A model generated the notes under the pieces. It saw nothing but the letters and a program-made list of their open reading frames with translations. It did not search any database and was not told the origin of the DNA. From Crystallibacter degradans (GTDB lineage: Bacteria; Actinomycetota; Actinomycetes; Actinomycetales; Micrococcaceae), in contig NZ_JABBCH010000001.1 in assembly GCF_012952295.1 (NCBI RefSeq), forward strand, positions 727,480 through 791,479: 64,000 nt of DNA, in the 5' to 3' direction. The position numbers and the translations under genes are program-made. The first letter of the stretch is position 1. The number at the start of each line of letters is the position of its first letter. Shown one piece after another: positions 1 through 8,370 of the stretch.

Positions 1-2193
1 GTCCTCACCCAGGTGCAGCAAGACATTGACGACGCCGGGCTGCAGGTTGAGTGGTCGACCGACGGATTGGCGTCTGCCCGCAAGCAGGCTGCGGCCGCCG
101 TCGAAGAGCTCACCGCCGAGGCCGCAGCCGCCAAGACCCTCGAATATGAGGCCGTTGCCGCAAGCATCAACGCCAAGGACCGGGAGAAGAAGCTCCGCGC
201 CGAGATCGCGTCCTACGCCCGGCGGGGCAACAACATCGACGGCGCCAGCGCAGCCGCCCGGCGGCAGATCAGCGCCGAAACCGGCATCGCACCTGAGGAC
301 ATGCCGTTCGCCGGCGAGCTGGTGGACATCGCCCCGGAGCACCTGCCGTGGCGGCCTGCCGCCGAGAAGGCCCTGCGGTCGCTGGCCACCACGCTTCTGA
401 TCCGCGGTGACGATATCCGAACGGTGACGAAGGCAATCGATGCGCTGGACAGCCATGGCAAGCTGCGCTGGATCAATATCGCCACTCCCCCGCGCCCGGG
501 AACCGCCGGAGACCGTGATTTGGTCGGCAAACTCGAATTCAAGAACTCGGAGGCCGGCGACTGGTTGAAGCAGAAAATCACCAGTGATTACGCCTTCACC
601 TGCGTGGACTCCGACGCCGAGCTGCATCACGAGGACAAGGCGATCAGCCTCGCAGGCACCCTCAAGCTGAACAAGAACACCTTCGAACGGGACACCCGGA
701 AGGTTAATCCGGGCGACTACCTGCTCGGCTTCAACAACACGGACAAGATCGCCCTGCTCGAAGCGCAGGCGGAGCGCATTCTGCGGGAGCATGCGGACGC
801 CACCGAACTGGCCGACCAGCGGAGCAAGGCCAAGGACGTGCTCGCCGGGCGGCTGGACGCGCTCCATCGTGTCGCCTCCGATACCCGTCCATGGTCCGAC
901 GTCGACAGCAGCGCCCAGCGCGAAGTGCTGGAAGGCCTGCAGGACCGGCTGCGCGAAGCGGTGGACAGCAGCGCCACCCTCGCGGAAATCCACGCCGAGC
1001 TCAAGGCTGCCAAGTCCGAGCTGGAGGCCAGTGTTGGCCGGCTCGCAGTGCTGCGCCACGACCTCCAGGAGCTGGACAAGCAGTTCCGCAATGCCGAGTC
1101 CGCTTGGCACAACACCGTCCGCCGGGCCGAAGAAAACCCGCCGGCGGAGTGGGCTGCCGAGGCCATCGGCCGCTACCTGGAACCGCTGGGCGAACCGACG
1201 GGGCTGGAGGAACTGGAAACCGCCTTCCACCGGCTGGCCCTGGAGCTCAAGGACGCCGCTGCCACCCTCAGCGATGAGCTCCACAAAACGGAGACGGCGC
1301 TGACGGATACCTTCAAATTCTTTGCCCGCGACTGGGGCGAGCATCTGAGCGCTTCCTTTGGCACCGGCGTCGAAAGCGCCGCGCAGTATGAGCAGCTGTA
1401 CCACGACATCATTTCCGAAGGCCTGCCGCAGCGCGAAGAGGAGTTCCGGGAGTATTTCAACAACCGCTCCTACGAGCGCTTTTCGGACCTGCTGCAGATG
1501 CTGGAGGAGGAACGCCGTGCCATCGAGGAGCGCATCCTGCCGCTGAACCAGATTCTGGACGACGTCCCCTTCGACAACGGCAGCCACCTCAAGCTCGAGG
1601 TCCGGACCAGCGTTCCGGAGGAAGCCCGCACCTTCCGCACAGATCTGAAAAACGCGCTGGGCAATGCCTACGTCAAGCAGACTCCGGAGCAGATGGCCGC
1701 CAGCTATAAGGCGTTGGAACGCTTGGTGGACGCGCTGAACGATCCGGCGAAACAGCACTGGCGGGACACCGTCCTGGATGTGCGCCAGCATGTCACCATC
1801 AGCTGCAACGAGCACCACCCCAACGGGGAGATCGAAACCGGGCTGGAACCCGGCACGCTCTCCGGCGGCGAAGGCCAGCGCTTCACCTCGTTCATCATGG
1901 GCGCCGCGCTGGCGTACCAGCTCGGCATTGCCAGCCAGGGTTACAGCACCTACGGCACGGTGATGATCGATGAGGCCTTCATCCAAGCGAACTCCGAATA
2001 CGCCGGCGCCGGCATCAACGCGCTGCAGGAATTCGGCTTCCAGCTGCTGCTGGCCGCACCGGAGGACAAGGTGGATCTGTCCCGGCATCTGGGCTCCATC
2101 ACCGACATCATCAAGCATCCGGACGCTAACGTTTCCGGTTTTGTGGAAACGGGGGCATCGCCGGCAACGGCCACGGCGATCGTGCTGCGCTGA
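1..2193 (+). CDS. jetC: SMC-like ATPase of a Wadjet/MksBEF-type system (JetC), 3' part
   Basis: The frame is open from base 1, so the gene starts upstream; about 730 C-terminal residues are visible and the N-terminal Walker A is outside the window. Seen: long charged helical stretches typical of SMC coiled-coil arms around a globular middle region, then near the C-terminus an ABC signature LSGGEGQRF (about 1858-1884) and a Walker B VMIDEAF (about 1960-1980), followed by a D-loop-like region. This C-terminus matches the SbcC/MukB-like ATPases called JetC, MksB or EptC, which with a kleisin, a WH-domain protein and the JetD nuclease form Wadjet complexes that extrude and cut small circular plasmids. 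Downstream is an unrelated hydrolase, not jetD, so partner genes must lie upstream, as in the order D-A-B-C. Family assignment is firm to moderate; system assignment rests on partners I cannot see. Confidence 0.8.
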   Translation, partial: VLTQVQQDIDDAGLQVEWSTDGLASARKQAAAAVEELTAEAAAAKTLEYEAVAASINAKDREKKLRAEIASYARRGNNIDGASAAARRQISAETGIAPEDMPFAGELVDIAPEHLPWRPAAEKALRSLATTLLIRGDDIRTVTKAIDALDSHGKLRWINIATPPRPGTAGDRDLVGKLEFKNSEAGDWLKQKITSDYAFTCVDSDAELHHEDKAISLAGTLKLNKNTFERDTRKVNPGDYLLGFNNTDKIALLEAQAERILREHADATELADQRSKAKDVLAGRLDALHRVASDTRPWSDVDSSAQREVLEGLQDRLREAVDSSATLAEIHAELKAAKSELEASVGRLAVLRHDLQELDKQFRNAESAWHNTVRRAEENPPAEWAAEAIGRYLEPLGEPTGLEELETAFHRLALELKDAAATLSDELHKTETALTDTFKFFARDWGEHLSASFGTGVESAAQYEQLYHDIISEGLPQREEEFREYFNNRSYERFSDLLQMLEEERRAIEERILPLNQILDDVPFDNGSHLKLEVRTSVPEEARTFRTDLKNALGNAYVKQTPEQMAASYKALERLVDALNDPAKQHWRDTVLDVRQHVTISCNEHHPNGEIETGLEPGTLSGGEGQRFTSFIMGAALAYQLGIASQGYSTYGTVMIDEAFIQANSEYAGAGINALQEFGFQLLLAAPEDKVDLSRHLGSITDIIKHPDANVSGFVETGASPATATAIVLR

Positions 2194-2195
2194 CC

Positions 2196-2207
2196 TAGAC
2201 TGGTCGG
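2196..2207 (+). promoter_or_regulatory. Leaderless-type promoter of the MBL-fold gene
   Basis: A -10-like TAGACT (2196-2201) is followed by exactly six bases and then the ATG at 2208, with no Shine-Dalgarno sequence. This TANNNT-N6-ATG layout is the usual signature of actinobacterial leaderless mRNAs. Confidence 0.5.
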
Positions 2208-3272
2208 ATGCCAGAAGAACCAGTCATCACCGTCACCGGCCGCGAGCAGTACCGGGCGTGGCACGCCAAGGAATTCCCGCCGGTGGAACAGCTGCGTTCC
2301 AACGTCTGGTCCATTCCGGTGCCATTCCCGGGCAATCCGCTGCGGTACACGATCAGCTACCTGCTGCTCGGCACCGGAGCGTCCGTGTTGATTGATCCGG
2401 GTTGGGACAGCGACGACGGCTGGCAGCATCTGGTGGACGGGCTGGAGCAAGCCGGCATAACCCCCGGGGACCTGACCGGTATTGTGGTCACCCACTATCA
2501 TCCGGACCACCATGGCATGACCGGCCGGCTGAAGGACGCATCGGGCGCCTGGCTGGCGATGGACGGGGATGAATGGATTCCGGATCCGTCCCGCGAGGTG
2601 GACGAAGTACGGAAGGCGGACATGTTCCGGCTCGGCCACTGGGGTGTGCCGCAGGACCGGCTGGAAGAGCTGACTTTTTCCCGCCGCGCCAACCGCCCCC
2701 GACTGCTGTCGCCTGATCTCCCGCTGGCCTCCGGCGAAATGCTTCCCGTCGCCGGGCTGAACGTCCGCGCCGTCTCCACTCCGGGGCATACTCCGGGCCA
2801 CCTCTGCCTGGTCGATGAAGACAACGGGCTGGTTTTCAGCGGCGACCACGTCCTGCCGCGGATTTCCCCGCACATCTCCCTCGAACACGAGGGCCTGCCA
2901 AACCCCCTGGCCGATTACTTCGACTCCCTCGCCGCCATCGATCTGGGCGGCGACGTCGAGGTCTGCCCGGCGCACGAGTACCGCTTTACCGGTTTGTCCC
3001 GCCGGGTGGCCCAACTGGCACGCCACAACCAGGCCCGCTCGGATGAAGTACTGCTGGTCCTGCGTGAGCAGGCTCCCGGCTCGGTCTGGGAGGTTGCGCG
3101 CGAGCTGACCTGGTCCCGCGGCTGGGCATCCCTGAACGGGTTCTCGTTGCGGCTCGCGCTGGCGGAAACCGCCAGCCACCTGGTGTATCTGGAGTCGCTC
3201 GGGCACGAGGTGGATGTCGCGGTTGATTTCCCCAAACCGGTCACGGCCATCGCTGCCGATAGCGTCCGCTGA
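2208..3272 (+). CDS. MBL-fold metallo-hydrolase
   Basis: 354-residue metallo-beta-lactamase-fold hydrolase. The metal-binding signature THYHPDHHG lies near residues 94-102, a further His (STPGHTPGH) follows near residue 190, and FSGDHVL near residue 210 supplies the bridging Asp. The C-terminal third has a winged-helix-like character, as in the RNase Z/glyoxalase II-like MBL proteins of actinobacteria that often hydrolyse thioesters. The ATG is supported by a leaderless -10 box six bases upstream. The gene begins 14 bp after jetC but has its own promoter, so it is probably not part of that system. The substrate cannot be told from sequence. Confidence 0.85.
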   Translation: MPEEPVITVTGREQYRAWHAKEFPPVEQLRSNVWSIPVPFPGNPLRYTISYLLLGTGASVLIDPGWDSDDGWQHLVDGLEQAGITPGDLTGIVVTHYHPDHHGMTGRLKDASGAWLAMDGDEWIPDPSREVDEVRKADMFRLGHWGVPQDRLEELTFSRRANRPRLLSPDLPLASGEMLPVAGLNVRAVSTPGHTPGHLCLVDEDNGLVFSGDHVLPRISPHISLEHEGLPNPLADYFDSLAAIDLGGDVEVCPAHEYRFTGLSRRVAQLARHNQARSDEVLLVLREQAPGSVWEVARELTWSRGWASLNGFSLRLALAETASHLVYLESLGHEVDVAVDFPKPVTAIAADSVR

Positions 3273-3317
3273 CAGCCAGACGGCATAGCAGGCGCCGGGA
3301 CGCGCCTCGTGGACCGC

Positions 3318-3653
3318 TTAGCCCTGCTTCGCAGACCGCTTCTGCCGCCGGTCCCGCTCCTTGGCCGCGTCCAGTTCCCGTTGCAGCGCGGCGTTGACCT
3401 CCTCCAGCCGCAGCACTTTGTCGACGCCGGCCAGGTTCAGTCCGTCGTCCACTAGTTCGCCGATCCGGCGCAGCCGCTCGACATCGTTTTCGCTGTAGCG
3501 GCGCGTGCCGCCCTCGGTTCTCCCGGGTTCCACCAGGCCCTTGCGCTCGTATAGCCGCAGTGTCTGCTGACCCACGCCCACCAGGTCCGCGGCCACCGAG
3601 ATGCCATAGACGCCTTGCTCTGCCCGCAGCCGCCGCTCGTCGTCGTTGCCCAA
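3318..3653 (-). CDS. MerR-family regulator (HspR-like)
   Basis: About 111 residues with an N-terminal winged HTH of the MerR type (GISVAADLVGVGQQTLRLYERKG) and a C-terminal coiled coil rich in Glu, Arg and Gln. I place the start at TTG 3653 because a perfect GGAGGAAG Shine-Dalgarno ends six bases before it; an in-frame TTG at 3677 lacks one. The gene is divergent from an Hsp20 gene 110 bp away, the arrangement of HspR-type repressors controlling small heat-shock genes. Only a weak inverted repeat (ATCT/AGAT, about 3701-3719) is visible between them, not a canonical HAIR (CTTGAGT-N7-ACTCAAG). Regulation of the neighbour is inferred. Confidence 0.85.
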   Translation of the reverse strand: MGNDDERRLRAEQGVYGISVAADLVGVGQQTLRLYERKGLVEPGRTEGGTRRYSENDVERLRRIGELVDDGLNLAGVDKVLRLEEVNAALQRELDAAKERDRRQKRSAKQG

Positions 3654-3763
3654 TTTCTTCCTCCGCACTTCTTGCAAATATTGTAGCGCAGCGTCATAAT
3701 ATCTGTGTCAGCAGAGATAGATAATCTGCCCGACTAACAAGAGAAGAACTGAAGGAGGCAACC

Positions 3764-4186
3764 ATGTTGATGCGAACTGATCCGTTCCGGGAGCTCGACC
3801 GGCTGACCCAGCAGGTCTTCGGATCCCAGACCCGTCCCGCCGCCATGCCCATGGACGCTTGGCGCGAAGGCGACGAGTTCGTGGTAGAACTCGACCTGCC
3901 CGGCGTGGATCCCGCAACGATTGATCTGGATGTCGAGCGCAACGTCCTTACCGTAGCCGCCGAGCGCAAGTCCCGGCTGGATGACGAGAAAGAAGTAGTG
4001 GCCGCGGAACGGCCCACCGGCACCTTCAGCCGGCAGCTCGTCCTTGGCGACACCCTGGACACGGACAAGGTCACAGCAAATTACGACGCCGGGGTGCTGG
4101 CTCTGCGGATCCCGATCCGTGAGCAGGCCAAGCCTCGCAAGATCGAAATCAACAGCAGCGACACCCAGCAGCAGATCAACGCCTAA
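3764..4186 (+). CDS. Hsp20/alpha-crystallin family small heat-shock protein
   Basis: 140-residue small heat-shock protein, an ATP-independent holdase that keeps unfolding proteins soluble. It has a short N-terminal arm ([19 protein letters not shown]), an alpha-crystallin domain from about residue 30 ([19 protein letters not shown]) to about 128, with GVLALRIPI as the conserved A-x-x-x-n-G-v-L signature, and a short C-terminal tail lacking a clear I-x-I motif. An AGGAGG sequence sits seven bases before the ATG. The divergent MerR gene likely controls it, and a J-domain gene follows at 4344. Confidence 0.93.
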   Translation: MLMRTDPFRELDRLTQQVFGSQTRPAAMPMDAWREGDEFVVELDLPGVDPATIDLDVERNVLTVAAERKSRLDDEKEVVAAERPTGTFSRQLVLGDTLDTDKVTANYDAGVLALRIPIREQAKPRKIEINSSDTQQQINA

Positions 4187-4343
4187 CCCGAAGGAGAACG
4201 GAAGGACGCACAAGGAGGCTGATATTCGGCGGGATTTCGCGGTTGCCCTGTCTGGCTGCAGGGCAACCGCCCCTGCCATGATCACTTTCGGTGCATCCGT
4301 AGCCGTGCCCTGTGCGGACGGAAGACTGCAGAGGAGAACCGAG

Positions 4344-4772
4344 ATGGAAGAGCAGGATCTCTACGCGGTCCTTGAGGTGGATCGCGACGCGGACCAGGAA
4401 CAGATCCGCCGCGCCTATCGTCTGCTGCTGCGCCGGCATCACCCCGACCTCCAGCTCTCGGCAGATCCGGAAACCGCCCGGGCTGCGGCACGCACGATGG
4501 CCCGCATCCTGGATGCCTACACCGTGCTGGGCGATCCCCGGCGCCGGGCCGCCTATGACAACCGCGGACAGCATCGCGCGGCGTCGGTTCCGGATGCCCG
4601 GCCGAGGTCCCGCGCACGCCATGTGGCCCTGGATGTGCAGGATTCGGAGCCGGTAATACTGGGCTGGACGGCGCTGCCCGAAGATACGGTCTGGCTGTTT
4701 CCTCCGGTCTCGCCCCTGCGCCCGCCGCGGGACGTGTTTGATCTGCTGGTCCGGCGATGGTTCCTGGGCTAG
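4344..4772 (+). CDS. J-domain (DnaJ-like) protein
   Basis: 142-residue protein with an N-terminal J domain (DLYAVLEVDRDADQEQIRRAYRLL) carrying the HPD tripeptide that stimulates Hsp70 ATPase (RRHHPDLQL). There is no Gly/Phe region, zinc-finger or canonical C-terminal substrate domain, so it is a small type III J protein. The C-terminal 60 residues are unlike DnaJ. ATG 4344 follows GAGGAGAA with good spacing; longer readings would run back into the Hsp20 gene. Its place after hsp20 suggests joint heat-stress expression and delivery of Hsp20-held clients to DnaK, which is inference. Confidence 0.85.
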   Translation: MEEQDLYAVLEVDRDADQEQIRRAYRLLLRRHHPDLQLSADPETARAAARTMARILDAYTVLGDPRRRAAYDNRGQHRAASVPDARPRSRARHVALDVQDSEPVILGWTALPEDTVWLFPPVSPLRPPRDVFDLLVRRWFLG

Positions 4773-4805
4773 CCTGACCCGAATATCACGAGAAAGGACC
4801 GCAAA

Positions 4806-5204
4806 GTGTCAAACTGGCGGCGCTACGATTCAACCCTATTTCCCATCTTCCACGAGCGCTTCGAGGAACGCTGGGGCGAGGGCACAGCCCCGTTCCTGAA
4901 TCCCAGTGTGTTCGACGAGGACCAGCCACGTCCCCGCGCCCAGTGGATCAATGTGGACACCGGCGCAAGCGTCGCCGTCGTCCCTATATGGGAGGATGAC
5001 CGGAAGCACCGGTCCTTCGCCGTTTTCTATCTGCCACCCGCTGGCGGCATCTGGGTTCTGCGGCCCGGTTTCACGCAGTACATCGAAGCGGAAACCCAGG
5101 ACGACGCCGCACAGCTTGCCCTTCGCAATGATTCCTTCAAGAAGGCCGTGGCCCATGCCGAGGAGTTCATCTTCGGGCCCGAAGGGAAGCAGCCGCCGTC
5201 GTAA
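4806..5204 (+). CDS. Hypothetical protein, 132 aa
   Basis: A soluble protein of unknown function starting with GTG after AGAAAGGACC. It is Trp-, Phe- and Tyr-rich in the centre (VAVVPIWEDDRKHRSFAVFYLPPAGGIWVLRPGF) with an amphipathic C-terminal half. There is no signal peptide, membrane segment or catalytic motif I recognise. It lies 33 bp after the J-domain gene on the same strand and could share its transcript. Base composition and codon use match the neighbours. Its last codons contain one copy of the CCGCCGTCGT decamer described in the findings. Confidence 0.7.
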   Translation: MSNWRRYDSTLFPIFHERFEERWGEGTAPFLNPSVFDEDQPRPRAQWINVDTGASVAVVPIWEDDRKHRSFAVFYLPPAGGIWVLRPGFTQYIEAETQDDAAQLALRNDSFKKAVAHAEEFIFGPEGKQPPS

Positions 5205-5302
5205 ATAATTTCCTCCGAAACTGAACCTTCAACGGGGTCTCTGCGTCTCATGCAGTAACTGGCGCGCGCCTTGCGCACCATCGGAAGCAAGAGGAGACTC
5301 TG

Positions 5303-5650
5303 ATGCCTGCCGTTCGCGATGACCCCACGCATTCCCAGTTCATCATTTTCTCGGACGGAACCGTCGCCGGGACCCTGACCTACCGCATCAAGGGTGCAGA
5401 AATCTGGTTCCTCAAAACCACCATCGACCGCGGCTTCAGAAACAAGCAGCTGGACACTTTCCTGATTATCAGCGCCCTGGACTTCGTCCACCGCCGCCAA
5501 CTGATGGTGCGGCCCATGGACCCGCTGGTGAAGAAGACCATGTATGAGCATCCCGAGTACTTGCACCTGCTGCCGCACCGCCCGCATCCACCGGTCCGGC
5601 GTGGCCGTCATCCCGTCGTGAACCAGACGGCCCGCCATCCGGTTGCTTAG
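5303..5650 (+). CDS. Small GNAT-like acetyltransferase (YidJ/GtnA type)
   Basis: 115 residues. The order of segments (FIIFSDGTVAGTLTYRI, then IWFLKTTIDRGFRNKQLDTFLIISALDFVHRRQLMVRP) matches the minimal N-acetyltransferase fold of about 95 residues: beta hairpin, acceptor strand, then the acetyl-CoA loop (here RGFRNKQLD rather than a strict Q/RxxGxG/A) and a helix. The divergent loop leaves catalytic activity uncertain. AAGAGGAGA precedes the ATG. The C-terminal 25 residues are His/Pro/Arg rich and probably disordered. A short hairpin follows at 5686. Confidence 0.65.
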   Translation: MPAVRDDPTHSQFIIFSDGTVAGTLTYRIKGAEIWFLKTTIDRGFRNKQLDTFLIISALDFVHRRQLMVRPMDPLVKKTMYEHPEYLHLLPHRPHPPVRRGRHPVVNQTARHPVA

Positions 5651-5685
5651 TCGGGAGGCGTCCCCAGCTGGTGAGCTAGTACGTC

Positions 5686-5712
5686 CGTTTTACCGCCGAG
5701 CGAGGTAAAACG
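5686..5712. terminator. Short hairpin after the GNAT-like gene
   Basis: Perfect nine-base inverted repeat CGTTTTACC / GGTAAAACG around a nine-base loop. There is no T-run after it on the plus strand, so intrinsic termination is only possible. Confidence 0.35.
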
Positions 5713-5801
5713 CGCGTCCGCTACTGCCTCAGTCAGCCACGCATTCCGGCGAGGTGGGCAATGCGGTGCAAAATGAACGCTATCTGGTCGGGGGCGGGTC
5801 C

Positions 5802-5813
5802 TACGCTGAAAGC
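5802..5813 (+). promoter_or_regulatory. Leaderless-type promoter
   Basis: TACGCT (5802-5807), six bases, then ATG 5814, with no ribosome-binding site. This decides the start of the next gene over an in-frame start at 5754. Confidence 0.5.
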
Positions 5814-6275
5814 ATGAACAAAGATCAGCCGCCGCAGAGCCGTTGGACGAACCGGACGCGCACCGAGGGTGGAGCCGGACCGGCGGAACCGGCGGGTGAC
5901 CTGCAGGATGCAGCGGAAGTCGCACGGCTGTTTTGCGAGGCGCTGATGGACCCCGGTCATTTCCGGAACACCCTCGAAAGCCTGGTGACACCCGGTTCCC
6001 GGGCACATTGGGGAGATTTCAGCGCCGCGGCGCGGGAGCTGCAGCAGGTTCCGGTTTGGGACGTTGCCGCGGTGGCCGAGCCCGCGGAGGAAGATCCCAA
6101 AGTGGCCTACGTCGGGATCTTCCCGACGGCCGCAGCAGGAACCACGCCAGGCAGCAGCCGTCCGGCAGACGGCGCTACCGTTGTCACCCTGGTCTGGCGG
6201 GATCAGCTTGGTGCGTGGCTGGTCCACGCCTTCGGCCAGCCGGTTGATCCGGCAACGGCCGGGGGAACCGCGTGA
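5814..6275 (+). CDS. Hypothetical protein, 153 aa
   Basis: A soluble protein of unknown function. The first 35 residues are polar and probably disordered. A compact domain follows (DLQDAAEVARLFCEALMDPGHFRNTLESLVTPGSRAHWGDF) and ends in beta strands (VAYVGIFPT, GATVVTLVWRDQLGAWLVHAFG). The alternation of a helical start and late strands with VTLVWRD..WLVHAFG resembles SnoaL/NTF2-like folds, but no catalytic residue supports a call. The start is chosen from the TANNNT-N6-ATG layout. It is convergent with the deacetylase-fold gene downstream, with 55 bp between stops. Confidence 0.65.
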   Translation: MNKDQPPQSRWTNRTRTEGGAGPAEPAGDLQDAAEVARLFCEALMDPGHFRNTLESLVTPGSRAHWGDFSAAARELQQVPVWDVAAVAEPAEEDPKVAYVGIFPTAAAGTTPGSSRPADGATVVTLVWRDQLGAWLVHAFGQPVDPATAGGTA

Positions 6276-6330
6276 CTTCGCTGCCAGCCGCTGCCAGCCG
6301 TTACTTCGCCTCCGGTCGCCACTTCGCCCG

Positions 6331-7212
6331 TTACTTCGACCGTGGGCTGCGCGCCTTGAAATCCTCCGCAATGGTGTGGAAGTCCGCCCACCTGACACCG
6401 TCGTGGCCACTGATGTGTTCGATCAGCCGCTCCAGCATGAGCAGCACCTGCGGCCGGCCCGAAACATCCGGGTGGATGGTCATGGTGAAAGCGGCGTAGT
6501 CGCGCTCCCGGTAGACCCAGTCGAACTGGTCGCGCCACATTTCCTCCAGCTGGCGCGGATTGACGAATCCATGGCTGTTGGGGCTGGATTTGATGAACAT
6601 CATCGGCGGCAGATCATCCAGGTACCAGTTGGCCGGAATTTCCACCAGATCGGTTTCCTCGCCCCGGACCAGCGGCTTCATCCAGGTCTTGGCCGGCTGG
6701 TCGTAGTCGATCTTCGTCCAGCTGTCGCCCACGCGCACGTAGTACGGCTCGAAATCGCGGTGCATCAGTGAATGGTCATACGCGATGCCGCGCTCCAGCA
6801 GCAGTTCGTTGGTGACCTTGGAAAATTCCCACCACGGCGCCACATAGCCAGTCGGACGCTTGCCGGACTTCCGCTCGATCAGGTCGATGCAGTAGTCCAG
6901 GATCTCGGTCTCCTGTTCCCTGCTCATCGCGATCGGGTTCTCATGGCTGTAGCCGTGGACGCCGATCTCGTGTCCGGCCGCAATAACTTCGTCGAACTGT
7001 TGGGGAAAGGTCTCGATGGAGTGGCCGGGCCAGAACCAGGTGGCCGGGAGCTCATACTTGGCCAGCAGCGCGTTCAGCCGCGGAACGCCTACTTCACCGG
7101 CGAAAACACCGCGCGAAATGTCATCAGGCGAGTCCTCTCCCCCGTAGGAACCGAGCCAACCGCCCACCGCATCAACATCAATTCCAAAAGCGACGAAGAT
7201 TTCCTTTGCCAT
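6331..7212 (-). CDS. Polysaccharide deacetylase-fold hydrolase (HpPgdA/cyclic imidase-like)
   Basis: 293-residue NodB-homology (CE4-fold) protein. Seen: [13 protein letters not shown] with the metal-binding Asp near residue 12, [23 protein letters not shown] with the His pair near residues 85-89, VAPWWEFS and a C-terminal [13 protein letters not shown]. There is no signal peptide, so it is cytoplasmic. Family members of this sort include Helicobacter PgdA and bacterial cyclic imide hydrolases related to allantoinase-like PuuE, which open ring amides rather than deacetylating peptidoglycan. It lies 12 bp after an asparaginase gene, which favours a small amide substrate and a shared operon. The AGGAAGGAAA ribosome site supports ATG 7212. 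Exact substrate unknown. Confidence 0.82.
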   Translation of the reverse strand: MAKEIFVAFGIDVDAVGGWLGSYGGEDSPDDISRGVFAGEVGVPRLNALLAKYELPATWFWPGHSIETFPQQFDEVIAAGHEIGVHGYSHENPIAMSREQETEILDYCIDLIERKSGKRPTGYVAPWWEFSKVTNELLLERGIAYDHSLMHRDFEPYYVRVGDSWTKIDYDQPAKTWMKPLVRGEETDLVEIPANWYLDDLPPMMFIKSSPNSHGFVNPRQLEEMWRDQFDWVYRERDYAAFTMTIHPDVSGRPQVLLMLERLIEHISGHDGVRWADFHTIAEDFKARSPRSK

Positions 7213-7224
7213 GTCTTTCCTTCC

Positions 7225-8196
7225 TCAGAGGTACGGCTCCAGCAGTTGTGCTTCGGGCCGCCGCTCGCCGGAGATCAGCAACGCCAGCAGGATGCGCGCC
7301 TGGAACAGCGGCAGCGAGCCCAGTGGAACGGCCCCTACCCGTACAAGATCGGCGCCACCGCCATTGCCGTAGTACGGAACCACCGGCCCTTCCGCCACAC
7401 GAGTGGAAAGCCCAACAACGACGCCGGACCGCACCGCTTCTTCCGCCCAGGCACACAGCGCGTGATTGCCATTGCCCACCCCGGTGCCCGCAATAACGAC
7501 GGCGGCAGCACCGGCTTGCACAGCGGCGGCCGCGAGCGCGGCATCGGCTCCGGGGTAAGCGCTGACTACGTCCACCCGGGTGCTGTCAAAGGCCGGCGTC
7601 GGCCGGGCCAACGCGGGTGCCCGAAGCGGTTGCATCGCCAAGCGGACGTATGTCCCGTCGGTGCGGCCGATCGGACCGCCGTCGGCCGTTTGGAACGGAG
7701 CCGGGGCCACGGTATGGGCCTTGCCGGTGCCCCGTGCGGCAAAAATCTGTCCGGCGAAGGAGATCAGCACGCCGTGTCCGCGGGCCTCGGAAGCCGCCGC
7801 AACGGCAACTGCTTCGCGAAGATTTACCGGACCGTCAGTATCAGCGGCATCGGCCGGCCGCTGGGCACCGGTGAACACCACGGGCTTGGGACTGTCATGC
7901 ACCAGGTCCAGCAGGTAGGCCGTTTCTTCCATGGTGTCCGTACCGTGGGTGACTACGATCCCGTCAACCTCAGGCCGGGCCAACTCCTCGGCGACGGCTT
8001 CGGCGATGAGGCGCAGATGGCGGTGTGCCAACAAATAGGATCCGAGCTGGAGCACATCCCGCGCTTCCACCGCTACGTCCCCAGCCCCGAGCCCCGACAC
8101 GAGGTCCTGCACGCCCCGGCTTGCTACCGATGCGCCATCGGCACCCTTGCTCGACGCGATGGTCCCGCCGGTTGCCAGTACAGCCACTCGGAGCAT
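7225..8196 (-). CDS. Asparaginase (type I/II L-asparaginase family)
   Basis: 323-residue asparaginase, hydrolysing L-asparagine or related amides to the acid plus ammonia. Both catalytic Thr motifs are present: VLATGGTIASS at the N-terminus and GIVVTHGTDTMEETAYLL near residues 80-97. Other family blocks follow (PVVFTGAQRP, DGPVNLREAV). There is no signal peptide, so it is cytoplasmic. I chose ATG 8196 because GGAAGGG lies eight bases before it; a GTG nine bases upstream is also in frame. It is first gene of a two-gene unit with the deacetylase-fold hydrolase, suggesting paired amide hydrolysis. The family is certain; substrate preference is not. Confidence 0.92.
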   Translation of the reverse strand: MLRVAVLATGGTIASSKGADGASVASRGVQDLVSGLGAGDVAVEARDVLQLGSYLLAHRHLRLIAEAVAEELARPEVDGIVVTHGTDTMEETAYLLDLVHDSPKPVVFTGAQRPADAADTDGPVNLREAVAVAAASEARGHGVLISFAGQIFAARGTGKAHTVAPAPFQTADGGPIGRTDGTYVRLAMQPLRAPALARPTPAFDSTRVDVVSAYPGADAALAAAAVQAGAAAVVIAGTGVGNGNHALCAWAEEAVRSGVVVGLSTRVAEGPVVPYYGNGGGADLVRVGAVPLGSLPLFQARILLALLISGERRPEAQLLEPYL

Positions 8197-8370
8197 TGGG
8201 TGCACCCTTCCGAGGAAGTCTGTTCCTCGTTCTGCCAGGAGACATTATGTTCGCCTGTCGGTACTGCCAGCATGGTGGACGCTCTGTCTTAGTTCAAGGG
8301 CAAGCCCATGTCTGGCCTCCGGCGGGCGACGGGTTACGGTTTTTCCCTCCATCCATCTGACGGATCCGCC

